A stretch of 64,000 nucleotides of DNA, taken from contig NZ_SADR02000032.1 of the NCBI RefSeq assembly GCF_004010325.2, positions 1 to 64,000 of the forward strand. Direction: 5' to 3'. The stretch's first letter is position 1. Each line of letters opens with the position of its first letter. The notes under the pieces were generated by a model. It made no database searches. It saw only the letters and a program-made list of their open reading frames with translations, and was not told where the DNA came from. This stretch comes from Mesorhizobium sp. M00.F.Ca.ET.216.01.1.1. Lineage in GTDB: Bacteria; Pseudomonadota; Alphaproteobacteria; Rhizobiales; Rhizobiaceae. Below are positions 1-8,481 of this stretch, piece by piece. The position numbers were made by a program, and so were the translations under genes.

Positions 1-238
1 TGAGCACCACATCGGGGGGATCGCCGTCCACGATCGCGGCAACGGCCAGTTCTGGATTGCCCGGAGCGCCGACCTTGCGGACGATGAGCAGGTCGAGAGG
101 CGCCCCAAGGGCCTTGGCCACCTCCACGGCGACAGGAACGCCGCCGCGCGGCAGCGCCAGCACAACAGGCTGGCGCAATTGAAGCTTGCCCAGTTCGATG
201 CCGAGCTTCTCTCCAGCTTCCTGCCTGTCGCGGAACAT
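1..238 (-). CDS. Phosphoribosyltransferase domain protein, N-terminal part (runs off the window)
   Basis: Reading right to left from the ATG at 238, 79 codons remain open to the window edge. The protein begins MFRDRQEAGEKLG and continues with VLALPRGGVPVAVEVAKAL and a DLLIVRKVGAPGNPE stretch. These are typical of the phosphoribosyltransferase family found beside dienelactone-hydrolase-like or universal stress proteins in low-oxygen clusters. Family knowledge: such proteins have a PRTase fold but their substrate is generally not established. An in-frame stop of the DUF2267 gene lies one codon upstream, so this ATG is the natural start and the two genes form one transcription unit. The catalytic PRPP loop lies outside the window. 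Confidence 0.85.
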   Translation of the reverse strand, partial: MFRDRQEAGEKLGIELGKLQLRQPVVLALPRGGVPVAVEVAKALGAPLDLLIVRKVGAPGNPELAVAAIVDGDPPDVVL

Positions 239-241
239 CGG

Positions 242-679
242 TCAATCCGCCGGCCAGAGTTGACGAAGCGACTTCTTCATAGAATTTCTTACCTGCACGA
301 TCTCGCCATGCGATATATGGCGCTCGAGGAGCTTGAACACTGCATTGATCGCGGTGTTGAAATCGACTTCGTCATCGTAACCGAAGCTCGTTCTGACGCT
401 GATGACGAAGTCGTGCTTCTTTCGCTCACAAACGGTTGTTGCCGAAGGGTTCCAACCTTCGAAATAGATGCCGCGAACCAGAACAGGCAATTGCGCCGAA
501 AGGTCGGCCATTTCCGCTGGCGACAACCAATCTCGTAGCGTGTGCAGAACGGATTTCAGGAGGCGGAATGCGCTGGGCTCGCTCCAGCAGAGATCTTTGG
601 CAAGCTCGTTTACCCAATGCTGTGCCTGCTGAGCAGCGTGAGTGAAGCCGGCAAAGGAGGTATGAGACATGTGGGTCAT
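242..679 (-). CDS. DUF2267 domain protein
   Basis: A 145-residue soluble protein with no signal peptide or membrane segment. The pattern, including WVNELAKDL near residue 23, a LHTLRDWLSP segment and LPVLVRGIYFEGW, matches the DUF2267 family. Its biochemical role is unknown, but members are frequent in FNR/FixK-regulated clusters with universal stress and CBS proteins. The start at 679 is supported by AGGAG about 8 nt upstream; a second Met three codons later is possible. It is followed after one codon by the phosphoribosyltransferase and preceded at 734-747 by a near-consensus FNR/FixK box, so low-oxygen induction of both genes is likely. Confidence 0.85.
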   Translation of the reverse strand: MTHMSHTSFAGFTHAAQQAQHWVNELAKDLCWSEPSAFRLLKSVLHTLRDWLSPAEMADLSAQLPVLVRGIYFEGWNPSATTVCERKKHDFVISVRTSFGYDDEVDFNTAINAVFKLLERHISHGEIVQVRNSMKKSLRQLWPAD

Positions 680-733
680 GACGTGCTCCTGAAGATTTCG
701 GCTTCATTTTCGATCGTCGAGAGCGTTTGAGCA

Positions 734-747
734 TTGAGCCGGATCAA
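734..747 (-). promoter_or_regulatory. FNR/FixK-type box before the DUF2267 gene
   Basis: TTGAGCCGGATCAA matches TTGAT-N4-ATCAA at 9 of 10 fixed positions. It ends 54 nt upstream of the start codon at 679, the same spacing as the other boxes in this block. Confidence 0.75.
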
Positions 748-1031
748 TTTGTTTCCTCAGCGGGCCGATTGGCCGAGGGGTACGATCGAGCTGCTTTCCT
801 GACCAGTGGATTGTGATCAGTGAATTGATTGCAGGTACCGTCGCCTCAGCTCCGCCACCTTGGTCACCCAGACGTTAGCGGAGGACGACGGCCCCTCTTG
901 CCAGGTGTCGTCGGTGTGGTGGTCTATCGCTTCGCGAATCCGCGTTTGTCGCGGTTCATCGCGCCCGCTTCACCAAAGTTCGGCTCAACCTGCCAAGAAC
1001 TGCATCTATGCGCGTGTAAGCAAGATCCACT

Positions 1032-1045
1032 TTGATCCACGTCAA
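1032..1045. promoter_or_regulatory. FNR/FixK-type box without an obvious target
   Basis: TTGATCCACGTCAA matches 9 of 10 fixed positions of TTGAT-N4-ATCAA. It lies just beyond the 3' end of the first universal stress gene and about 350 bp upstream of the DUF2267 gene, too far for normal activation. It may be the relic of a deleted gene's promoter. Confidence 0.55.
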
Positions 1046-1073
1046 CAGGCGTGCGTGCGATCGCGTGTTTCAC

Positions 1074-1901
1074 TCAGTTCGAGATAAGCCGATGGAACGA
1101 TCCGGCCCGGAGAACCGAGCGTGTCACGCCGCCGAAGGCCAGTTCCCGCATACGGCTGTGGCCATAGCCGCCCAAGACAATGAGATCGGCCACCATCTGT
1201 TGCCCCATCTGAAGAAGAATTTCTGCCGGATCGTCATGACGCGCGTCCATAACCTCGGCTCGCGCAACGACGCCATGCATTGCCAGAAACTGCGTCACGT
1301 CGGCCGCGCTCTCCCTGGCGCATCCCAATTTGCCCCCGTCAGCGATGGCGACGACAACGTCCCTTGCATTGACGAGGAACGGCATAGCGTCAATTACGGC
1401 GCGCCGCACCTCGCGAGTGTCATTCCACGCAATCAGAACGCTTTCGGCCCTGATCGGAGCGAGCGTTTCCGATGCGACAAGAATCGGACGGCCAGCTGAA
1501 AGGATCAGGCTGCCTAGGTCTACGGCGCGGTGACGGTCGACTATGAAATCCGACTTTGGAGACCCCGTAACAATCAGGTCCGCGGCGCGTGCGTTGAGCG
1601 TAAGTTGCTGGGTCGGATTGCCGATTTCGCACCGCCACGAGACGCGATTGCTGCCGTTGACGGTACTTAGGAATTCTTCTTTCAAGCAATTCAGGCGGCC
1701 CTCTATTTCTTCCACCTGACACCATATCGCCTGCGCGGCAGCTCCATCGTCGGTGCCCGTCGGCATGACGAAATGCGCCTCGGCCGCACAGAAGCCGATC
1801 AGATCGGCTTCATGCCGTTGAGCAAGATCCCATGCGAACGAAATACGTGGAGCAGCGATGGCGTCCACGTCGAGCTGAACCATGATCGTCTTGAAAGCCA
1901 T
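1074..1901 (-). CDS. Universal stress protein, two UspA domains
   Basis: A 275-residue cytoplasmic protein with two tandem UspA folds. It begins MAFKTIMVQLDVD, the first domain closes with DLIVTGSPKSD, and the second begins VLIAWNDTREVRRAV. The C-terminus GGYGHSRMRELAFGGVTRSVL resembles the ATP-binding G-x2-G-x9-G(S/T) loop. The start at 1901 is preferred over an upstream in-frame codon because the family motif begins there and GAAGGAACTGGAG precedes it. An FNR/FixK box sits at 1957-1970, 56 nt upstream. It is a paralogue of the protein at 3113-3925, and the role is presumably survival under oxygen limitation. Confidence 0.92.
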   Translation of the reverse strand: MAFKTIMVQLDVDAIAAPRISFAWDLAQRHEADLIGFCAAEAHFVMPTGTDDGAAAQAIWCQVEEIEGRLNCLKEEFLSTVNGSNRVSWRCEIGNPTQQLTLNARAADLIVTGSPKSDFIVDRHRAVDLGSLILSAGRPILVASETLAPIRAESVLIAWNDTREVRRAVIDAMPFLVNARDVVVAIADGGKLGCARESAADVTQFLAMHGVVARAEVMDARHDDPAEILLQMGQQMVADLIVLGGYGHSRMRELAFGGVTRSVLRAGSFHRLISN

Positions 1902-1956
1902 CGCTCCAGTTCCTTCTCGACTGGCGCGAGAACACCACGAGAAAGGATCAAGGGCC

Positions 1957-1970
1957 TTGATGCACGTCAA
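1957..1970 (-). promoter_or_regulatory. FNR/FixK-type box before the first universal stress gene
   Basis: TTGATGCACGTCAA matches 9 of 10 fixed positions of the anaerobox. It ends 55 nt before the start codon at 1901. Confidence 0.8.
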
Positions 1971-2031
1971 AAGCGGAAAAGTCGGACGGCGCTGATCGTT
2001 GCCATGCTTTCGTCAAAGGACACGCGCGTCG

Positions 2032-2045
2032 TTGATCTCGATCAA
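2032..2045 (+). promoter_or_regulatory. Perfect FNR/FixK box before the phasin gene
   Basis: TTGATCTCGATCAA is an exact TTGAT-N4-ATCAA palindrome, 73 nt upstream of the phasin ATG at 2119. Confidence 0.85.
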
Positions 2046-2118
2046 CGACGCGTCGAAGACGGTGGTTAGTATTGTTCGGCTTACCTCCCGAGCAGCAGTT
2101 CACAGTGGAGCAACATTC

Positions 2119-2502
2119 ATGCAGATCCAATCTGAGCCGTCACAATTCGCCTTAAAGCCTTTGCCGATGGCAACAAACGGCCACAAGCTGATCCTTGCGG
2201 CGGCGGGCTTTCAGGCTCATGCTTTCAAGGCAATGGTGCGCTTCCAAATCGAGACGCTTTCCTTCCTGAAACATCGCTGCGAGCAGGACGTCAAACTCGT
2301 CGATGATCTCGTTGCCGGCAACGAATTCAACGACGCCTTTGATGTGCTCAGCAACTTCTTTCAGAACGCGACCTCAGACTACGCGATCGAAGCCGGCAAG
2401 GTCGCCTCGATCGGCTCTAATCTTGCTTCGGAAACCGCGAGGCGCATTCGCAGGGAAGCTGAGACCACGATCGAGGATATGGCAGCAAGCACGGCAGCCT
2501 GA
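2119..2502 (+). CDS. Phasin family protein
   Basis: A 127-residue helical protein (QAHAFKAMVRFQIETLSFLKHRCEQDV, then FDVLSNFFQNATSDYAIEAGKVASIG) that fits the Phasin_2 family of polyhydroxyalkanoate granule-associated proteins. No signal peptide is present. The ATG at 2119 follows GTGGAG about 8 nt upstream and begins MQIQSEPSQFALKP, the normal phasin N-terminus; the open frame extends further upstream without phasin character. A perfect FNR/FixK box at 2032-2045 links granule metabolism to low oxygen. The cytochrome c gene follows with its own box. Confidence 0.85.
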   Translation: MQIQSEPSQFALKPLPMATNGHKLILAAAGFQAHAFKAMVRFQIETLSFLKHRCEQDVKLVDDLVAGNEFNDAFDVLSNFFQNATSDYAIEAGKVASIGSNLASETARRIRREAETTIEDMAASTAA

Positions 2503-2508
2503 CCGACC

Positions 2509-2522
2509 TTGATGGAAATCAA
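2509..2522 (+). promoter_or_regulatory. Perfect FNR/FixK box before the cytochrome c gene
   Basis: TTGATGGAAATCAA is an exact anaerobox, starting 6 nt after the phasin stop codon and ending 33 nt before the ATG at 2556. The short distance would put the promoter very close to the start codon. Confidence 0.75.
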
Positions 2523-2555
2523 AGCGATGGACACCCGGCCGCAAAGGCATTCTCG

Positions 2556-2906
2556 ATGAGCTTGAGGTTCGTCACTTGTCTTTCGGCGTATTCTGCGCGT
2601 GCGACAATTTTCGCTGTGGCGCTTGGCCTGTCCACCGTGCTGGCGAGCGCCGATCCGATATCGCACGGAAAAGCGCTGGTCGAACTCAATTGCGCGCGAT
2701 GCCATGCGGTTGGGAAAACAGACAGGAGCAGCCATCCCGACGCACCCGCATTCCGCATTCTTTCACAGCGCTATCCGCTCACCGATCTGGAAGAGGCACT
2801 CGCCGAAGGCATTTCGACCGGCCATCCGGACATGCCTGAGTGGGTTGCGAGCCCCGATCAGATCGAGGCAATCATCGCTTATATCGGGAGCTTGCAGCAA
2901 CCATGA
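2556..2906 (+). CDS. Small exported c-type cytochrome
   Basis: 116 residues. An N-terminal hydrophobic segment (about residues 16-32, ending ASADP) is a signal peptide, so the protein is periplasmic. One haem-attachment motif CARCH lies at residues 46-50, and the likely axial Met is in HPDMPEW (Met93). This is the size of a monohaem class I cytochrome c. It is a likely electron carrier for respiration under low oxygen; a perfect FNR/FixK box lies immediately upstream. The partner oxidase cannot be told from this window. Confidence 0.88.
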   Translation: MSLRFVTCLSAYSARATIFAVALGLSTVLASADPISHGKALVELNCARCHAVGKTDRSSHPDAPAFRILSQRYPLTDLEEALAEGISTGHPDMPEWVASPDQIEAIIAYIGSLQQP

Positions 2907-3036
2907 CCGGTGCCATGGATAACGCAGGCAGTCGGCGCAACCCCTAGGCGCTAAGGGCGCGCCTGGAATTGATCTCACGCAATCAGACCAATGACACCGT
3001 GTGCGAGTGCTATGGATCGTAGGATTCAAGCAATGT

Positions 3037-3050
3037 TTGACGCGCATCAA
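3037..3050 (+). promoter_or_regulatory. FNR/FixK-type box before the second universal stress gene
   Basis: TTGACGCGCATCAA matches 9 of 10 fixed positions and ends 62 nt before the ATG at 3113. A weaker half-matching sequence (TTGAT then CGCAA) lies at about 2969-2982. Confidence 0.8.
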
Positions 3051-3112
3051 GGCGTCGGGCGATGGCAAATGCAATTCATCACGCATTCCATCGTTCCAGC
3101 GAAAGGCCTTGC

Positions 3113-3925
3113 ATGTCCTACAAGTCAATTATCGTGAACCTCGCCGTGGATGCACATCCTGCAGCCATAGTGAAGGTCGGGGTCGAGCTTGCGGAAAGGT
3201 TTGGAGCCCATCTTATCGGCCTGGCGGCTGCGGATGTCCCGCCGCTGGTCGCGACAGGCGACGGCATGGTCTACGAAGGCGAGATCATGCAAATCCAGCG
3301 CACGGAAATCGAAAAGCGGCTTGCCGAACTGCGCGCCGAATTCGAACGGCTGGTTCCGGCTTCGATCGGGAGCGCATGGGGGCAGGACGTGTGCAGTCCG
3401 ACCCGCTTCCTGAGCGTTTCCGCGCGTGCGGCCGACCTTATCGTTATCGGCAGCGAGAAAGGAGAAAATGTCTTTCGCGCGGTGGATGTCGGCAGCCTTG
3501 CACTCGGTGCCGGCCGGCCGGTCCTGGTGGTGGCAAACAATGTCGAACACGTCATGGCAAAAACCGTGCTGATTGCCTGGAAGGACACCAGGGAGGCGCG
3601 GCGGGCGGTAGCAGATGCATTGCCTTTTTTAGCCAAGGCCAACGAAGTCGTCGTCGCCACAGTCGGTACTGACCGCCACGAAAGCATTCGTGTCAGCCTC
3701 GCCGATATCGCAGTCTTTCTCGAACACCATGGCATCATGGCGCGCACCGAACTGATTACCGGCGAGGCTGACGGCGATCATCTGTTGACATTCGCGCGCT
3801 CGATCCATGCAGACCTGATCGTTTCCGGAGCATATGGCCACAGCCGACTCCGGGAATGGGCGTTCGGCGGTATCACGCGTACGCTGATCGAGGAGGACAG
3901 CATCAATCGCTTCATGTCGTATTGA
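3113..3925 (+). CDS. Universal stress protein, two UspA domains
   Basis: A 270-residue protein with two UspA domains: MSYKSIIVNLAVD at the N-terminus, DLIVIGSEKGE closing the first domain, VLIAWKDTREARRAV opening the second, and SGAYGHSRLREWAFGGITRTL at the C-terminus. It is clearly paralogous to the protein at 1074-1901. The start at 3113 is chosen by the motif and an AAAGG seven nt upstream. It has an FNR/FixK box 62 nt upstream and is followed after 74 bp by the P-type ATPase, which has no box of its own, so the two are probably co-transcribed. Confidence 0.92.
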   Translation: MSYKSIIVNLAVDAHPAAIVKVGVELAERFGAHLIGLAAADVPPLVATGDGMVYEGEIMQIQRTEIEKRLAELRAEFERLVPASIGSAWGQDVCSPTRFLSVSARAADLIVIGSEKGENVFRAVDVGSLALGAGRPVLVVANNVEHVMAKTVLIAWKDTREARRAVADALPFLAKANEVVVATVGTDRHESIRVSLADIAVFLEHHGIMARTELITGEADGDHLLTFARSIHADLIVSGAYGHSRLREWAFGGITRTLIEEDSINRFMSY

Positions 3926-3999
3926 TGCGCTGTCGTATCGTGGGCGGCGTAATTGACCAGTCTGTGCAGCGGGCCCGGACGACGGTCAAAGGGACCACA

Positions 4000-6624
4000 A
4001 TGCAACCCAGTCCGGCACCAATAGGCGCTGTCAGCGAAAGCGCCTACTGGTCAGTTGAGACCGGCGAACTCTTGCGGCGCCTGGAGACATCGTCCTCGGG
4101 GCTTGCCGCCTCCGAGGCGGCATCGAGGCTTGCAAAATTCGGCCGAAATATGCCGGCGTCGCGGTCCGGCACGTCGGCTTTTGCCGTGTTTGTCAGACAG
4201 TTCCGCAGTCCACTGGTCCTCATCCTCATTTTCGCTGCCATCGTGTCGGTTTTTGTCGGCGAGGGCCAGGAGGCCGCCATCATAGGCGCGATCGTGCTGG
4301 CAAGTTGCGTCCTGACCTTCACTCAGGAATACGGCGCTTCGCGTGCGATGGAAGCGCTCAAGCAGCGCACATCCCGCAAGGCTATCGTCCTGCGCGATGG
4401 TGTCGAATGCTCGATCGATGCTGAAGACATCGTGCCTGGCGACGTCATCCGGCTTTCGGCTGGAAACCTCATTCCCGCGGATGGTGTCATACTGGATGCG
4501 CGCGATTTCAATGTCAGCGAGGCCGTGCTGACCGGTGAGACTTTCCCTGTCGTGAAGTCACCGGGCCGATCAGCGCCTGAGGCTTCGGTAGCCCAGCGCC
4601 CCAACGCGGTCTTTACCGGCACCTCGGTCCGCAGCGGCACCGCGAGCATGCTCGCGGCAGAGACCGGTACCCGCACCGAATTCGCTTCCATCGCCGCGGC
4701 CCTGGAGCGACGCATCCCCGAAACGGGATTTGCTCGCGGCATCAGACTGTTCGGCTATCTGATGAGTGAGATCATGCTGGCGATTGTCATCCTGGTGTTC
4801 TTCGCCAATCTGATGCTGCATCGACCGCTGATCGAGTCGCTGCTGTTTTCACTGGCGCTCGCGGTTGGCCTTACGCCGGAACTTCTTCCGGCCATCATCA
4901 GTGTGACCTTGTCTAGTGGCGCCCGGACAATGGCGGCCAACGGGGTCATCGTGCGCCGTCTTGATGCCATCGAGAATCTGGGCAGCATGGACCTGCTCTG
5001 CACCGACAAGACCGGAACCCTGACGGAAGGCGTCATCCACCTTGACGGATGGTTCGACGTCGACGGCAATCCGTCGACGGACGTTTTGCACTGGGCACGT
5101 CTCAATGCAACGCTGCAGACGGGGCTGAAGAACCCTTTGGACGAGGCAATAGCGGGTGCTCAAGGCGAGGGCGCCACGTCGAACCTATTCACGAAGGTCG
5201 ACGAGATTCCCTACGATTTTGTCCGTAAGCGGCTATCCGTTGCTGTAAGAACCAAGGAAGCCGAAGACCTTCTGATCACCAAGGGTGCTGTCCAGAACGT
5301 CCTCGAAGTCTGCGGGTTCGTGCGAACGGCAAATAGGCTGGAACCCCTGGATGACGCGCATCGCGCCGCGATCGACGACAAATTCCGGCGCTGGAGTGCT
5401 GATGGCTATCGTGTCCTGGGTTTGGCAATCCGGCGTTTCGAAAGCCGCAACGCCTTTGTCAGGGAGGACGAGACGGATCTCGCCTTCGCCGGCTTCCTGC
5501 TTTTCCTCGACCCGCCGAAGCAGGGCGTCAGGGAGACGCTGGCGGCGCTCGCCCACCGCGGCATCGCCGTGAAGGTCATTTCTGGCGACAATCGCTACGT
5601 TGCCGCCCATCTAGCCGAGGCGGTGGGTCTTCGCGCCGACAGGATCATGACCGGCGAGGACCTGTCGAAGCTGACGAAGAGCGCACTCTTTGCACGTGCC
5701 GGCCACACCGATCTCTTCGTCGAGATCGATCCAAACCAGAAAGAGCGCATCGTTCAGGCCTTGCGAAGCCGCGGCCATGTCGTCGGTTATCTTGGCGACG
5801 GCATCAATGATGCGCCCGCCCTCCACGAAGCCGACATCGGGATCTCCGTCGACACCGCCGTCGACGTCGCCCGCGAGGCCGCCGACATCATCCTTCTCAA
5901 ACGGGATCTGGGCGTCCTGGTGCGCGGCGTCGACGACGGCCGCAAGACATTCGCCAACACGATGAAATACATCTCCATCACCACAAGCGCCAATTTCGGC
6001 AACATGATCAGCATGGCCGTCGCCTCGCTGTTCCTGCCTTTCCTGCCGCTCTTGGCAAAGCAGATCCTGCTCAACAATTTCCTTTCCGACGTTCCCTCGC
6101 TCGCCATCGCAAGCGACAATGTCGACCCAGACCAACTACGCCGGCCGCGTCGCTGGGACATCCGTTTCGTGCGGCGGTTCATGGTCAGCTTTGGCCTGGT
6201 CAGCTCGCTGTTCGATTTCGCGACCTTCGCCTTCCTGCTGCTCTTCGCGCACGCCACCGCCGCCACGTTCCAAACTGCGTGGTTTACCGAATCGCTGCTG
6301 ACCGAACTCGCCATCGTGCTCATCGTGCGCACGCACAAAGCCTTCTGGATGAGCCACCCAAGCCGGCTGCTTGCCTGGCTTACGTTGGCCGTCGCGGTTG
6401 TCGCAATCGTCATTCCCTACATGCCCTTCGCCGCGTGGTTCGGCTTTGTGCCGCTGCCCCTCCCGATACTTGCCGGGCTCCTCGCAATCACCGCGCTCTA
6501 CCTAATGGCTTCAGAGGCAACCAAGCGCTGGTTCTTCGGACATGAAAGCCACCAGTCGCATCGACGGCGGGCGGGGTGGATCATCGACAGAGGAAACGCG
6601 TCTCATTCAGCCTACCTGCAATAA
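4000..6624 (+). CDS. mgtA: MgtA-like P-type ATPase (probable magnesium import)
   Basis: An 874-residue inner-membrane ATPase of the type IIIB (MgtA/MgtB) class. The phosphorylation motif DKTGTLTEG has its Asp at residue 336, preceded by the MgtA-like VRRLDAIENLGSMD. The hinge motif GDGINDAPAL begins at residue 599. Paired hydrophobic segments lie before the P domain (about 65-115 and 250-310) and at least four follow at the C-terminus. The ATG at 4000 has AAGGGA seven nt upstream; an earlier in-frame ATG overlaps the upstream stop but lacks a ribosome site. The transported ion is inferred from family resemblance. It is co-oriented with the universal stress gene and so probably under the same FNR/FixK control. 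Confidence 0.88.
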   Translation: MQPSPAPIGAVSESAYWSVETGELLRRLETSSSGLAASEAASRLAKFGRNMPASRSGTSAFAVFVRQFRSPLVLILIFAAIVSVFVGEGQEAAIIGAIVLASCVLTFTQEYGASRAMEALKQRTSRKAIVLRDGVECSIDAEDIVPGDVIRLSAGNLIPADGVILDARDFNVSEAVLTGETFPVVKSPGRSAPEASVAQRPNAVFTGTSVRSGTASMLAAETGTRTEFASIAAALERRIPETGFARGIRLFGYLMSEIMLAIVILVFFANLMLHRPLIESLLFSLALAVGLTPELLPAIISVTLSSGARTMAANGVIVRRLDAIENLGSMDLLCTDKTGTLTEGVIHLDGWFDVDGNPSTDVLHWARLNATLQTGLKNPLDEAIAGAQGEGATSNLFTKVDEIPYDFVRKRLSVAVRTKEAEDLLITKGAVQNVLEVCGFVRTANRLEPLDDAHRAAIDDKFRRWSADGYRVLGLAIRRFESRNAFVREDETDLAFAGFLLFLDPPKQGVRETLAALAHRGIAVKVISGDNRYVAAHLAEAVGLRADRIMTGEDLSKLTKSALFARAGHTDLFVEIDPNQKERIVQALRSRGHVVGYLGDGINDAPALHEADIGISVDTAVDVAREAADIILLKRDLGVLVRGVDDGRKTFANTMKYISITTSANFGNMISMAVASLFLPFLPLLAKQILLNNFLSDVPSLAIASDNVDPDQLRRPRRWDIRFVRRFMVSFGLVSSLFDFATFAFLLLFAHATAATFQTAWFTESLLTELAIVLIVRTHKAFWMSHPSRLLAWLTLAVAVVAIVIPYMPFAAWFGFVPLPLPILAGLLAITALYLMASEATKRWFFGHESHQSHRRRAGWIIDRGNASHSAYLQ

Positions 6625-6774
6625 TTGCTGCATGATGGTGGCTTGCGCGACGAGAGAATTGCGGGCCTCTGCGAGGCCGCGGCGCGCCTCAGCTACGAGC
6701 GAGCCGCGCTGAATGATCGGAAACGAAGCCTATCTTCCACATGGCCGATAGCCTCGCGATAGCCGCATCAATCG

Positions 6775-7473
6775 CTATGAAACCAAAATAACGGACAGCG
6801 GCCCGACGCAGAAGAGGTTATCCTTCACGGCTTTGACGCCGGCGACGTTTTCGGCTGCGACAACAGCTGCCTGGCGCTCGCGTTCGTCGAAGATGGCGCC
6901 GCTCAATTCTGCGACGCCTTTGTCCACTGTGACGTTGATCGTCTCGGTGCCGGCCCATTTTTGAGCCGCAAGTTCGGCAGCGATGTTCTGGCGGATCTTT
7001 TCGTCGCTGACGGTTGGCGCGCCTGATACCGGGAAGATGCGAAGCAATGCACGGACAAGATCGGAGCGGGTGATGATGCCGACAACCTTCCCGCCGTCAA
7101 CGACCGGGATGCGCTTGACGTGGTGTCGTGCCATCAGTTCGACGACCTCGGCGAGCGACGCGTTGCCAGATACTGTGACGACCTCGTCCGACATCACTTC
7201 CTCGACCCGCCGTCCGTTGGCGTGGACATATTCATCGGCGGCTCTTCCAGGGCTGACAAGGAACTCTAGCCAGCGCGAGCGCTTGCGTTGCGTGCCCAGT
7301 TCTCCTCGGCGCAGAAAATCGCCCTCGCTGATGATACCCACCAGCGTCCCGTCGTTGCGAATGACGGGCAGGCCACTGATTTTCTTGGAGAGCATCAACC
7401 CTGCCGCATCGGCGATCGACGCCGTCGGCTCTATACCGATAACCGGTGCGGTCATTATGGCTTCGGCTTGCAT
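6775..7473 (-). CDS. CBS-CBS-BON domain protein
   Basis: 232 residues. The first CBS domain begins AEAIMTAPVIGIEPTASI, the second is VEEVMSDEVVTVSGNASLAEV to GIITRSDLVRAL, and a C-terminal BON domain (residues about 155-225) contains VAELSGAIFDERERQAA. CBS pairs bind adenine nucleotides and BON domains are thought to bind membranes or other partners; the actual function is unknown. Such proteins recur beside universal stress proteins in rhizobial microaerobic regulons. A near-perfect FNR/FixK box lies 54 nt upstream. It is divergent from the cytochrome b561 gene. Confidence 0.9.
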   Translation of the reverse strand: MQAEAIMTAPVIGIEPTASIADAAGLMLSKKISGLPVIRNDGTLVGIISEGDFLRRGELGTQRKRSRWLEFLVSPGRAADEYVHANGRRVEEVMSDEVVTVSGNASLAEVVELMARHHVKRIPVVDGGKVVGIITRSDLVRALLRIFPVSGAPTVSDEKIRQNIAAELAAQKWAGTETINVTVDKGVAELSGAIFDERERQAAVVAAENVAGVKAVKDNLFCVGPLSVILVS

Positions 7474-7527
7474 GCCTACCTCCTCTTAGTATCCGGCTGG
7501 TTATCGAGGTCTTGTCCGCGCCGTGCC

Positions 7528-7541
7528 TTGATCTGAATCAT
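7528..7541 (-). promoter_or_regulatory. FNR/FixK-type box before the CBS-BON gene
   Basis: On the plus strand TTGATCTGAATCAT matches 9 of 10 fixed positions. It ends 54 nt from the start codon at 7473. Confidence 0.75.
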
Positions 7542-7601
7542 TTTCCGGGGATCAGCAACGTCGACGCTGCGAGAGGCGCATTGCCGCCGGCCAAGATTGA
7601 T

Positions 7602-7615
7602 TTGTCATAGATCAA
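7602..7615 (+). promoter_or_regulatory. Weaker FNR/FixK-type box before cytochrome b561
   Basis: TTGTCATAGATCAA keeps a perfect right half (ATCAA) and an imperfect left half. Its position, 53 nt before the ATG at 7669, matches the other boxes. Confidence 0.55.
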
Positions 7616-7668
7616 GACGCTCGGGTTAACGCCGAGATAGAGCGGGCCATCAAAACGAGGTAGCTCTC

Positions 7669-8190
7669 ATGACTGATGTTGCCAACGAGCCGGCAGGATA
7701 CACCAGAACGCAGATCCTGCTGCATTGGGCGATCGCTGCGCTGGTTGTCCTGCAGCTCGTAATCGGTGAGGACATCAAGCCGGCCTATCGGGCGCTCTCG
7801 CGCGGCACCGAGCCGGCAGCCGCTGACATGTTCAATGCAAATGTTCACGTGTATGCCGGCTTGGCCGTTCTGGTGCTGGCGATCTGGCGCCTTGCCCTCC
7901 GGCTGCAACGCGGCATCCCGGTTGCGCCGTCGGAAGAACGCGTGCTGTTGAAGCGGATCGCTGCCGCGACCCACTCCCTGCTTTATCTCTTCATTTTCGG
8001 TATGCCTATTACAGGAGCGTTAGCCTGGTTCCTCAACCTGGACGCCATGGGCGAGATACATGAACTCGCCAAGCCGGTTATCATCGTCGTCGTCACCCTC
8101 CATGCCGCGGCCGCCCTTTGGCAGCATTTCTACCTGAAATCGGACGTGCTCGTCAGGATGTTGCGGCCGGCCGCACGGCGTATGTCGTGA
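7669..8190 (+). CDS. Cytochrome b561 family membrane protein
   Basis: 173 residues with four hydrophobic helices (about 16-33, 58-75, 98-121, 134-152). Histidines suited to bis-His haem ligation are at 19 (LLHWA), 60 (NVHVYAG), 102 (THSLLY) and 145 (TLHAAAALW). This is the bacterial di-haem b561 family (CybB-like), which moves electrons between quinols and periplasmic acceptors. The substrate is unknown. The start is supported by a GAGGTAG sequence 8-14 nt upstream. A weaker FNR/FixK box places it in the same low-oxygen regulon as its divergent neighbour. Confidence 0.9.
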   Translation: MTDVANEPAGYTRTQILLHWAIAALVVLQLVIGEDIKPAYRALSRGTEPAAADMFNANVHVYAGLAVLVLAIWRLALRLQRGIPVAPSEERVLLKRIAAATHSLLYLFIFGMPITGALAWFLNLDAMGEIHELAKPVIIVVVTLHAAAALWQHFYLKSDVLVRMLRPAARRMS

Positions 8191-8481
8191 CGCGATGAGC
8201 CCGCCTACGTCGTGAAAACCATCTCGTATCACGCGTTGGCTGGTTGCGAGCCGCCGTGCTCGAGCGGCGGCAGGCCAGGCGACTGAGGGAGCTGCGCAAG
8301 CTCAGGCAATCTTTGTCCCGGAAAGCAATATTCCGAACTCCTGGGGAGGACGGGTTGGGAGAGCGATCCTCTCGTCATTGGGACCGCAGGAAATCGCAGA
8401 TTCAGCGGAGTCTGGCGCGCCCGATTGCTCCTGGCGATGCGAGGCTCGTTTCCGTCTTATCTTCGCAGACTGGGTTCGAAG

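Larger units (their letters stand above)
680..1073. other. Intergenic region, 394 bp, with two FNR/FixK-type boxes
   Basis: No convincing gene is seen. The stretch holds the promoter of the DUF2267 gene (box at 734-747) and, at its far end, a second box (1032-1045) with no gene at the expected distance. Short open frames here have no recognisable protein character. Confidence 0.6.
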
